Source: Takakia lepidozioides
Taxonomy: Eukaryota; Streptophyta; Takakiopsida; Takakiales; Takakiaceae
Direction of reading: 5' to 3'
Length of the DNA: 64,000 nt
NCBI GenBank assembly: GCA_030704615.1
Contig: CM060731.1
Span: forward strand, 88,886,756-88,950,755
Position numbers and translations under genes: made by a program. The notes under the pieces were generated by a model. The model searched no databases. It worked only from the letters and a program-made list of their open reading frames with translations, and was not told the origin of the DNA. Of the stretch, positions 54,925 to 64,000 are shown piece after piece. The first letter of the stretch is position 1; each line of letters begins with the position of its first letter.

Positions 54925-55740
54925 TATTGAAGATGCTACAAGTTTAGTTTAGTTTTCTTTATGGATTGAAGGTTGCTGAGACAGGTGAACAAAACAGCTC
55001 TTCTCACATGAACAGTATTTTTTGAATTGATGCTCTTGCTATTCTCATGTATGATCACAAGATCCCCTTGTTCAAAGGCAACTTCATTTTCCCTGTCAAG
55101 TTAAATAAGCACAGTGTGAAAACAGCTAGAATAAAACTAGTTATTTGTATTTAACACTTGGATTTAGGTCAAGTGTTAAATCAGGTGTCAAGTTTAGTTT
55201 GACACCTGGTCCGTCTTATCTTCACGAGAGCGGCAGTCGCGCGGCTCATCTCTCTCGAGTTGAGCCTGCGCGACCGAGCTCCTGCATGTGTTTAGGTTTG
55301 AGTGTGCTTATGTAGGGGTACAGGTTGTTGTGGGGTGGAGTCCCCATAGCTTGGGGTGCCCCTGGCTCGACTTCTGTTTCAATGAGTGATAGCGATGGAT
55401 TTTATATTTCTTGTGTTGGGAGTGTGTCCTTTTTTTAGCTTGTTTATCACTCGAGAGAGATGAGGCTTGCATCTGTGAGTGCCAGAGGTGAGTTTAGTTT
55501 TAAGCACTTGTGGTTTTTGTTTTAGAAGTGAGAGAAGAAAATTATGGTAGATTATGTTTGTGACAAGGCTGGTGGAGCAGCAGGATGATGCGCAAATGTA
55601 AGGAAGACTGTATGCAGCATGCATGCAAGAGTGTGGTTGTGACAAGGGAACAAACGCTTGCGGTTGAATAGTTGTTGCAAGTTGGGCACTCGGTGCGTCG
55701 CTATAACTGCAACTGTACAGGAGCACCGCGAGAGGCAGAT
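54925..55740. other. No gene recognised; two adjacent hairpins
   Basis: Downstream of the TNPA-like gene; see the hairpins at 55,151-55,208. Nothing else is supported. Confidence 0.45.
55151..55208. repeat. Two adjacent 10-bp hairpins
   Basis: ttaacacttg/caagtgttaa (55,151-55,160 and 55,170-55,179) and caggtgtcaa/ttgacacctg (55,182-55,191 and 55,199-55,208), loops 9 and 7 nt. A longer imperfect GC-rich inverted repeat (gtcgcgcggctcat / gttgagcctgcgcgac) follows at about 55,234-55,275. Confidence 0.65.
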
Positions 55741-55744
55741 TGCT

Positions 55745-57163
55745 CTACAGCCTTTGCTGTACTTGGTCAGTCCAATGGTGACAAATCCAGACCTTGTTAA
55801 AGCAACATAGACAGAGAAGCAATTTATAGAAAGAAGGTGAGGAGCAGTGAAGAGTGTACGGGAAAGGGAGCCCTGGCAGCCATGGCATAGCATCGTGCTC
55901 CGCACCACGGGTTATCTCGAAAGAATCGATGAAGAGTAACGATGCGAAAAGCCCGCTTACAATGTTGAAAATATTCAACACAACATGCGGATTATCTACC
56001 TGAGTGCTTCTGAAGCTGCATGGATTAAGCTTCTTCAACACAGCCAATGGAGTGTTCATTATATGACAATTATGACCAAGGAAGTGAGGAAATGCCTCAT
56101 CTGCTCAGCTCAAGCTTCCCCGCTCTACAAGCTCCACGCTCAAGCTCTTGCTCCACGCTATAGCAGACATGGTGAAATGGAAGGGATGCACTCGGCTTTG
56201 TGGTATCTGAAGCCAAGAGACAGGGAAAACGATTGATACTCACCTTCACCAATAATTATTCTATCTTCGGTGGAAGACGCAATATGTGCAATGGGCGAGC
56301 CAGTATGCTGGTATTCATCTGAATTCAGAGGATGGCGGCGTATGTGAAGAACTGGGATTCTAATCATGTGTTGGAGCTGCAGGGAGGTAGCGTGGTGGCG
56401 TAGGGTCGCAAGCACGGGGTCGGGGACATTGGCTGGTAGGACAGCAACGGCAGTGGTAGCGCCGGCCGGGTAGAAGGCTGAACTGAAATGCTTGGTGTCA
56501 GTTGGAACAACCTTTCCCTCCAGCAAGTCCACCCAACATAGCTCAAAGACAAAGGAGACCTGTGACCGAGACATGGAGTGAGTGGTTATCCAACCTTGAA
56601 GTTTGTGGCCAGTCTGAATGCTGTTGCTGCCCAACTTGGCCAGACACTCGGTACACGAGCTTGCAAAGCTGCAGGGAACATTGCAGACAAGTCCAACGGG
56701 GATGTTGCGGTGGATCAGTATACCGCTAGCGGGTATGCTTCTACTTTGAACATGATCGCTACCTGAATTGAGATAGTGCCTTGCCCTATCGGAGTATGCA
56801 GACCTATGCTCCAAGCTTCAACTAAATGACGAAGCTGATATGGTTACTCTCTACTCTGTGGATAGTCCAACACAGTTGCCTTTGTCAATAAGCTCCTTCA
56901 CCACTTCCACATTTGACACTAGGTCCGAAGATTGTCTGAAGAGAGAGCAAGTGCAGATGGCAGCTGCCCACCAGGTTCTGACAAAGTATCATCAGGGCTT
57001 GTCCCTGCATTAGGGATGGCTCGAGTGCTTGCATCACGGGAAACAGATGCCTGACGCTGCACAGGCCATCACCATCGCCATAGCCATACACCCGAGCTCG
57101 AGAGCCGTCGCTGGAGCAAAGCAGCTCACTAAGCGAGCAAGTCTGTGGTGCACCTGTAACCAC
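55745..57163 (-). pseudogene. Unidentified multi-exon-like minus-strand sequence
   Basis: Three open stretches look coding: 57,163-56,885 (VTGAPQTCSLSELLCSSDGS, RVYGYGDGDGLCSVRHLFPV), 56,814-56,244 (FELCWVDLLEGKVVPTDTKH, ending at a GTGAGT donor) and 56,059-55,745 (MNTPLAVLKKLNPCSF, with a GTAGAT donor-like site). All are on the minus strand and could be exons of one gene, but I recognise no family and cannot verify acceptors. Confidence 0.3.
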
Positions 57164-58090
57164 AAATGAAACCTGGGAACGGTTCTTAATGGCGGGAACG
57201 TTTTGGTGTTAAAAAAAAAAAACAAAAAACTTTGATATAATTTAAATGATTTAGAGCCTGGTTGGTCATAACTTTGTCAAATGGACTCCGTTTGACTCAG
57301 TTTTTGGGTGGATAGCTGCAGAAAGGGGAAATCTGCATATCTGCATATCCGCAACCGTCTCAAAGCTTTCGAGTTGAGAGACTATTAGACCCTACCTTTG
57401 TTTTCTCTAGTGTTCAGTGAGCGGGAGATAGGGGAGTATTGCTTTGTCTCTACTTGGCAGAAAGAGGAGGAGGGTTGGTTAGAGCGAGCTACTGTAGCTT
57501 GGGACAAGGTTGGTGGCAGGTTTCAAGACATAGATATACCTCCTACACCTTACCATCATGCAGAGAGAGGCACTTTGAGAGAAGTCTGGCAGTTGATAGC
57601 ATAGATCAGGATTAGATCTTGCTTGGGCGGGCTTCTATTCTTCCCCTCCATTTCTGTACTATTTTCATTACCTTGTACTTGTAGTTGCCAAAGCCTCTCT
57701 TGGTGGAGGCCAGTCAGTCCGGGGTTTTGGGCTGGGATATTCTGCAGGATCAGCATTGCAGCTGGATTTTGGTGTGGGGGTGTTGATGTTTTGATTTCCT
57801 GTGTTTGGATCCCCCCCAACACCTGCATGCTTGACTGTGCGCCATGTTGGTTTTGTGTGGGCGCTTGCTTTCATAGGGATTAGGCCGGATTTGATCACCG
57901 GTCAATCCTAGAGTATGCTGTCGGTGGTGAGGCTGGAGTGATGACCAGTAAGACCACCAGTGTTTCTTCTATGGTGAGGCTGGGTTGATGACCAGCCAAC
58001 CATAGGAGTTCTTGCGGTGGATGCAGGTGCAGGTGCCCTGAGCCATTGGGATATGACCCTTAAACTGCAACAGGTGCCCACCCGTGTCAC
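57164..58090 (+). repeat. Probable 5' LTR region of the methyltransferase-bearing element
   Basis: Non-coding sequence precedes a degenerate PBS. It includes ataactttgtcaaatggac, a type seen in plant LTRs, and a short duplicated gtgaggctggrktgatgaccag block at about 57,929 and 57,978. A 68-codon frame at 57,398-57,604 shows no domain. The LTR start is not determined because the 3' LTR is outside the window. Confidence 0.35.
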
Positions 58091-58097
58091 TATTAGA

Positions 58098-58111
58098 TTA
58101 GTACTAGAGCC
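58098..58111 (+). other. Degenerate primer-binding site
   Basis: ttagtactagagcc resembles the initiator tRNA-Met site ttggtatcagagcc with three mismatches, and lies 26 bases before the gag frame opens. Confidence 0.4.
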
Positions 58112-58123
58112 TTATAGTGTCAC

Positions 58124-61100
58124 GTGGAGGAGGTGCACATTGTGAGTGTCATTACGGAGTTACCCAAGGGTTTTGAGGGGAGTACGGCTACAGGCAGTAA
58201 CAGTGAGAGTGGGTTCACAAGACGAGGTATTCGATTCAGACCACCTTCACCGCCACCCTCAATTACTGTAGAGTCAGACACAGACTCGGAGGCTTCATCA
58301 ACAGGTGTGCACTTTCATTCGCCATTGTTGTGGGACGACATGGAGGAGATGTATGGAGCTACCAAGGGGCCTCGTAGGTACTCTGGAGCTGTGGGCACAA
58401 TCGAGTTGGATGACTTTATCTAGGAGTTCGACAGCTGGTGTGATTTGCAGCAGATGCGCAATCCACAACTATTCACCCCATTCATGGCGTGGAAGGGACT
58501 GTTTCAGCATTTGGAAGGCCCGCCTATGGACGATTACCACAAGTTCAGGCGAGGACATGAAGCAGAGATTGAGGAGTGGAGGATGTATTGGTCACCTGAC
58601 TACGTCTCCATTACTCAAGGCACGACGCGACCAGTAGCTGCATCAGTACCAATAGCTCCCACTGCCAGCACTAGTAGTGGAGCAAGTAGTGCTGGTACTT
58701 CTGTAGGTGGTACCAGTTCAAAAGGTGCTACTACTCTTCCTGCCACGACTACAACACATGTGCCTAGATTCAACCCGGTGGTGGAGTTCTTCCAGGAGTT
58801 GCGGAAGAACTACCAAGGTGTACGGACAGAGAAGCTGCGAAGTTTGCAAGACTTCCAGCGCAAACCCAGTGAGAGCCTGCGAAAGGCGTATACTCGTATG
58901 AGGCGCTTGATAAGTGTGACCCAAGGGGTTACTGAAGCTCAGGCAATCCAGTTTTGGTATGGAATTCTAGACAAGGAGCTCAAGAGAAGGGTGCGAGATG
59001 CAACCCTATTACAAGCAGCCCAACCCACATTAGCAGATGTGTTTCTGCTGGCTGAGCGGATTGAGCTCAACATGGTGGAGGAGCGAGTTGTTACCATTGG
59101 ATTTGGCAAGGACATGCCTACACGGGGCACAACTGTGAGCCCACAGGCACAAGGGACTGCCCAACAGCGTGGTCAGGGGGGCAAGGTTGCCCAGCCCAAG
59201 TTCCATGGAGCTTACAGGGGACCTCAGGAGCAGAGGCCCGTGGCATCTTTTGCAGGCCAGCAGCAACCAGGGGTGATATGTTGGACATGTGGAGGACCCC
59301 ATGTCAAGAGAGATTGCCCAGAGAGTGGCAAAAGGCCGGCACAAGCACAGCCTGCACAGTTGCAGTGTGGGCATTGCGGCAAGTATGGGCATGGAGATGC
59401 CCAGTGTTATGACTTGCATCCTGACTTGCGCCCAGGCCAGTTCCAAGGGAATAATGGTGGTCGGGGGCGAGGTGGACCAGCCCAAAGAGGACGAGGTGGT
59501 CGGGCACGAGGTGCAGGCCAAAGGCAAGCTCCACATGGCCAAGGACGCGGAGGTCAGGGTGTTGACCAAGGCATGGCCAATCGGCTTCAGCAGCTAGAGC
59601 AGAGGCTCGCTGCCATGGCTATAGCTCAGGCGGTACCGGCTCCCAGGCGGGATGGTCCACCTCCTGCTCCTGAGGGAGGAGATATGGGAGGCATGGGATT
59701 CATGTGCGGAGCAGCACTACCACTAGAGCAGGTGGAGTCTGCTGCAGCAGTGACTCGAGGAGCAGCACGAGTTCCTGAGCCACGAGGTGCAGAGGTGGAA
59801 TTGGATCCCCAGCGTGGGGAGGCAAGCCGTCAGGCGAGGCTTCCTCAGTCATTCACATTGGCGGAGACTGTGTTGACGCCATCCATGGCACCTAGTTCTC
59901 GCCCGACTGTTACCGAGGCGCAAGTTACTATGCCATTGGGGAGAGCTACACGTGCAGCACTGACACCTGCTACCAAGGCTAGTGCAGCCGGTGTGTTATT
60001 GGGGGCAGCCACCTCTGTGTGTCAAGCCCCATTGTTCTCGGCAACCATGATTGCGACGCCGGGGGTAAGGCCAGCTGCAGTGTTCAGACTAGCAGCAACA
60101 CTCTGTGAGAGTGGGGAGGTCACTTCATCTTCTGCGGAGTTAGTGGAAGGTGTAGTGGCAGAGGGATCCTCGGATTTGAGGGTCAAGACTGCCATGGCTG
60201 CGCCCTGGCAAGCTGCAGCTGCCAGGTTGACGGAGCTGCCAGCTAGGCCAGCCTTTGAGCGCGCCATGGTGACACCTGGAGTTGTCTTGTTAGACAACCA
60301 GGATGGCATTTTCTCTTTGAGTGGACCGGCAGGCAAGAAGTACCGGCCATTGCGGGTCTTGTTGGACTCGGGAGCTCAGCCACTGATGTTGGGCAGAGCT
60401 GCTATTGCAGGTTTGGGCCTTATCGAGGCGGATATGGAGCCTTGTCCTTTCCAGATACAGACATCTCTGGGAGGATCAGAGCAGGCTCGGGGCATGACAC
60501 GGCATCAGTTGGCCATTAGACTACAGCCGGATCATCCTATCGATGGCTCAGTAATGCGAGCCAAGGCCATTGTAACAGACGCGGTCTCTTATGATGTCCT
60601 CGTTGGTGGGGCAGTGTTATACCCCATGGGCTTCACCCTGGATTTTTGGGAGGAGTCAGCATTCTACAGGCCTGGATGGCAGTCAGGGGATGGTCGTCGT
60701 GCACAGCTCCCTGTAACATTCATTGGGGGTATTGCGGCTGCCCAGCGGGGCAAGATGCCAACACTAGCCGCCTTTACAGCTGCAGTTAGTTGGCCTGGAG
60801 AGTTGCTGGAAGGCAATGCCCATGTAGAGGATGTGCCACCTCCAGCAGAGCAGGATGATATGCATGGTATGGCGGAGTTGCCTGCCATGATTACTCACAC
60901 TCCATTGTGGGGTACGAGCAAGGATTTGCAGCAGGTTGCTGATCGACGGGTGCAACAAGCCTGGGTAGAGGCTTTTGTACCGTCAGGAGAGGAGGAGAGT
61001 GCGGGTATTGCACCAGGACCACCTCAGTTGTCACCATTGGATACCACACCTATTGTGTGGCAGTATCCGGATAAAGACATTTGCCTTTTGGACTTGTTTG

Positions 61101-61618
61101 GCAGAATCAGCACCGAATTGGCTGCTGTGCTACAGGCAGGTGTGCGGGTAAGGCGTTACCTGTATGTGGAGAGGGATGAGATTGCACGACGCGTCTCACT
61201 ACGCCATGTTGCTCAGTTGGTACAACAATATCCTGCTTTGTTGCCAGTGTCTGCAGTTCGTGGATACCAACAAGCCTTGCCATTAGACATTTCGTTGCTG
61301 GGGGCGCCGGATTTGGAGCAGATTGGCTCCATTGATCTGGTAGTGGCAGGTTGGCCCTGCAAGGGCATTCATCAGCCGGGCATGGCAATGGATTGCGAGA
61401 CTCGAGGACGGGTCTGTTTTGGGAGATGGTGCGGATTTTGCGCCACTTGCAGCTTTATCAAGCTGTATCGCCAGGGAGAATGTGCCACTGATGGGCGATT
61501 CTCGGGCCAGGGTGATGGCCAGTGTGCATCAAGTCCGGTCATGGCTTGGGTTAGCAATGCTGCTGGATGCAGCTGCAGTGGGATCACGGGCTCATCGTCC
61601 ACGGCTATGGTGGACTAA
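58124..61618 (+). pseudogene. gag-pol: Gag-protease-methyltransferase polyprotein
   Basis: The frame opens near 58,124, has an in-frame TAG at 58,421-58,423, then is open from there to 61,618 (first ATG 58,454 region; frame counted from 58,445). Residues below count from 58,445. Capsid-like sequence spans about 95-215 (KNYQGVRTEKLRSLQDFQR). Zinc knuckles are CWTCGGPHVKRDC (279) and CGHCGKYGHGDAQC (about 311), with an RGRGG-rich stretch after them. The protease has VLLDSGAQPLMLG (Asp 641) and YDVLVGGAVLYPMG. The methyltransferase starts about residue 875. From about 61,385 the frame is no longer the right one. Ala/Gly/Gln-rich, high-GC coding unlike the AT-rich gypsy element at 15-28 kb. Confidence 0.85.
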
Positions 61619-62060
61619 CTTGATGCCACCTGCACTACTCAAGCGTGCATTTGATGGGGTGCAGCGGCCAGCACACCTCACCGTGGATGGCATTTTGGAC
61701 ACAGGGAGGCAGTCTCAACGTGTGAGACACGATGACCGTTCGCCTTTGGCAGTGGTCAACAGGGTGGGTCAACCACGAGCAACATTACCTACACTGCTCA
61801 GCTTCCCAGGATCCCATGCTTTTCGGGATGGTGGACCTGGCCTCCTATGGGATGCTCAGTTGCAGCAGTTAGTGGAGCCTAATGCCGACGAGCGAGAGCG
61901 GGCTATGGGGTTTTCCACTGGGACCACGGCGGTGCCTTCTCTTTTTGAGGCAGCACGGCGTCAGGTGTTGGGGCAAGCAATGGATCTCAATTGCTTGACT
62001 TGGATTATCAGCTTGGCTATGGCTGAGCAACGTAGAGTGCGGAGTGCATTCCCCTTCATG
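61066..62060 (+). pseudogene. DNA (cytosine-5) methyltransferase domain in a retrotransposon
   Basis: The motifs run in canonical order. Motif I: LLDLFGRISTELAAVL (Asp 883), the SAM-binding loop. Motif II-like: YVERDEIAR. Motif IV: VVAGWPCKGIHQPG, whose Cys (61,358-61,360) is the catalytic nucleophile. Then GLRDSRTGLFWEMVRILRHL in a shifted frame, motif VI RENVP in a third frame, a motif VIII-like RPRLWWTNL, and motif IX/X DERERAMGF with RRQVLGQAMDLNCLTWIISL. So the whole catalytic domain is present, broken by frameshifts near 61,385 and 61,470. FDG/DLFG motif I and no obvious long N-terminal regulatory region make it closer to the DRM/DNMT3 than the DNMT1/CMT layout; this subfamily call is tentative. 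Confidence 0.85.
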
Positions 62061-62329
62061 GTCTCTCTGCCTACCGAGACGGTACAGGCAGCGAGTGGGG
62101 GCGAGCCGGTGAGGACCACGGGGTGTAGACATCCATGGCACACGTGGGAGGTGCTCGAGGTCCAAAGGGAGTTGGCAGCCAAGGCAGCTGTGATGGATGA
62201 GGTTGGGGATTTTTCTCGGGTTGAGGAGGTTCTCAATGATGAGATGATGGGGCAGGATGAGGCCTTGTCATTGACTGAGCAGGAAGGGGGTACTGCTCAA
62301 GAGGTTGCAGCATAGCAACCACGGGACGC

Positions 62330-63010
62330 GTCCTCTACCTCTAAGCCCACTGGACTTAAGGTTGCAGTTACGGAGGACAATTGGGAGCCTGACATTGGAC
62401 CCATTGTCACCGGAGGAGAGAGACGACGTATACGGCGGGTCCTGAGGGCTTACAGGAATTGCTTTGCCTTCAGTTTGAAGGACTTGGGAGCACTGAAGGG
62501 TCAAGAGATCCGTATTGAGTTGGCCACTGACACGCCAATCTTTCGGAGACCCTATAGATACAATGACATGGAGAGGTCTTTGATTCAGATGAGGACTCAA
62601 GATCTCTGGGAGGCAGGTTTGGTGGAGCTCTCTGGTGGAGAGTATGCTTCAGCCACAGTGATGCCAGCTAAGCATCGACCGGGTTTGGTCAATCGCAATG
62701 CAGATGGGTTGAGTCACAATCCATGCACGAGCCAGCAGGATGACACTGGAGCTCGGTGGCATGGTGAGACGGACGAGGAGATGGTGCCCGGATGGCATGC
62801 ATCTGCATTTCTGTGTATCTTGGCAGCGGAAGGCCAGGTTGGACCTGCAACAGGGATGACTGTAGATCAAGTGTCTGAGAACCCTGAGGCCAGCAATGAG
62901 CAAGGTGGCGCCAAAGATATACATGATGATTCAGTTGTGTTGGACTACCTCCGCACTGGAGACACGGCAGCCACTGTGACTACCAAGGAGAGGGATCGGA
63001 TCCTACAATG
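62330..63010 (+). pseudogene. pol: RT N-terminus fused to the RNase H end by deletion
   Basis: After a stop ending the previous frame at 62,315, the plus strand reads NCFAFSLKDLGALKGQEIRI and FRRPYRYNDMERSLI, the start of a Ty3-type RT. At about 62,668 RT sequence (YASATVMPAK) passes straight into KHRPGLVNRNADGLSH, which normally ends RNase H several hundred codons later. Motifs A-C of RT and the RNase H active site are therefore missing. A linker with EQGGAKDIHDDSVVLDYLRT leads to the integrase. Confidence 0.8.
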
Positions 63011-64000
63011 AGCCAAGAGGTTCAAGTGGGAGGGGACACACCTGCTCCGAGTGTGGGAGGATGGTCGAGTGAGGATTGTGCCTCACCCAACACAGCGGGC
63101 ACGGTTAGTGCGCCATGCCCATGAGGAGTTGGGGCATTTTGGGGTGCGACGCACTCATAGTCTACTGCAGGGGCAGTATTGGTGGCGTGGTATGCACACA
63201 GAGGTGCAACAATTTGTGGCTAGGTGCATGGTGTGTGTGACAGGGTGCGTGCTTCATTCAACGCCCTACTCCACAATTGCACCCTCTTCCGATCATGGGA
63301 TTGGGCTACAGGTGGAGTCTTGACTTCGCAGGGCCGTTGCCACTGACCATGCGCCACAACAAGTACGTGTTGGTGATGGTGGAGCACTTCTCCAAGTGGA
63401 TTGAATTGGTTCCATTGCCTGATAAGGCTAGTGAGGGAGCTGCATATGCATTCCTGGATTGTGTGCTTAGCCGATTCGGTGCTCCAGCTGAGGTACTCAC
63501 GGACCAAGGGAGAGAGTTCTTGGGGAGTTTCAGGCTTTGTGTGACAAGGCCTTGATAGACCACCGCACCACTTCTCGGGATCATCCTGAGGCCGATGGCT
63601 TGGCAGAGAGAGTTGTTCAGACAGTAAAGAGGGGTTTGCGCAAGTATGGCTTGCAGAAGGGACACCTAGGAGATTGGGACCTTCAGTTACCCTGGTTAGC
63701 CATGGGCTACAGGTTCAGCAAGCAAGCATCACTTGCCTCCTTCTCACCATACTTTCTTCTCTTTGGCCGAGAGCCGGATTTGCCTACATCCATTCGCAGA
63801 GAAGCTGCTACAGTTCTTAACCTTGACGATTCGGACGTGTGGGCACGTGCATGTGAGCAACGTGCAGAGTTGTTCAAGAGAGTCATGCCCATGGCTTTCG
63901 AGAACCTTGCCATTGCACAACACCGTGATACGTTGAGGTATGCTACCATACGTGGTGGGGGCTATCGTCCTGGGGTTCGGAGATTCAACCCTGGTGAATA
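63011..64000 (+). pseudogene. pol: Integrase, cut at the window end
   Basis: The HHCC zinc module is HAHEELGHFGVRRTHSLLQG...CMVC (63,111-63,240). After a shift near 63,300 the core begins RWSLDFAGPLPL (Asp at 63,322) and has VLTDQGREF (Asp at 63,502). After another shift near 63,530 it continues with PEADGLAERVVQTVK (Glu about 63,606) and is open to the last base, ending GVRRFNPGE. The enzyme inserts element DNA. Two frameshifts break this copy. Confidence 0.85.

Larger units (their letters stand above)
57890..64000 (+). mobile_element. Ty3/gypsy element carrying a cytosine methyltransferase, partial
   Basis: Order: PBS, gag, two zinc knuckles, protease, DNA cytosine-5 methyltransferase, N-terminal RT joined to the end of RNase H, integrase; the window ends inside the integrase C-terminal part. 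The gag-PR-DNMT part is a single 1057-codon open frame before the first shift, so the enzyme is translated as part of the polyprotein. The catalytic part of RT and most of RNase H are deleted, making this copy non-autonomous. The left boundary is approximate. Confidence 0.85.

Noticed and set aside
61066-62060. Bacterial contamination as source of the methyltransferase
   Set aside because: It is in frame with gag and protease and followed by RT and integrase of the same plant-type element.

Overview
The window looks like a land-plant nuclear genome, most likely a seed-free plant such as a fern. The signs are plant transposon families (Ty3/gypsy and CACTA/En-Spm), broken pentatricopeptide (PPR) genes carrying the MYAKCGSIKDA-type repeat, and fragments of the plant-specific WWDNR/PDFK motif of organellar ssDNA-binding (OSB) proteins. 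The lineage is inference. I found no intact single-copy host gene, tRNA, rRNA or CRISPR array; nearly everything assigned is transposon or transposon-broken gene.

Layout. 1-2.5 kb: a reverse transcriptase split by about 1.3 kb of foreign sequence. 5.3-8.15 kb: a minus-strand Ty3/gypsy element whose 3' part is deleted into its LTR. 8.4-9.2 kb: purine/pyrimidine-rich inverted repeats. 9.3-12.47 kb: a decayed TNPA-like CACTA gene, a GCGAC-rich subterminal region and a candidate terminus. 13,187-32,121: one CACTA-type element with 29-bp perfect terminal inverted repeats and an 'aga' target duplication. It holds PPR and OSB-like fragments and is itself interrupted by a young 12.8-kb Ty3/gypsy element (15,454-28,211, TSD tgtac) that has an extra ORF before gag and several after pol. 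32.1-37.4 kb: more OSB/PPR debris and a 394-bp inverted repeat. 37.5-41.3 kb (minus): a CACTA TNPD transposase broken by frameshifts. 43.2-54.9 kb (plus): a TNPA-like gene whose product appears to contain an FCP1/NIF-type HAD phosphatase domain, split near its N-terminus by a 7.5-kb insertion rich in TTTCGGCGCCGAAA palindromes and carrying a SWIM zinc finger. 58-64 kb: a Ty3/gypsy element with a DNA (cytosine-5) methyltransferase domain between protease and reverse transcriptase, running off the window end.

The most interesting items are the retrotransposon-borne cytosine methyltransferase and the FCP1-like domain inside a CACTA accessory protein. Both suggest mobile elements capturing host chromatin or transcription enzymes. 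Both copies are broken here, so this window records the architectures and cannot show that these copies are active.
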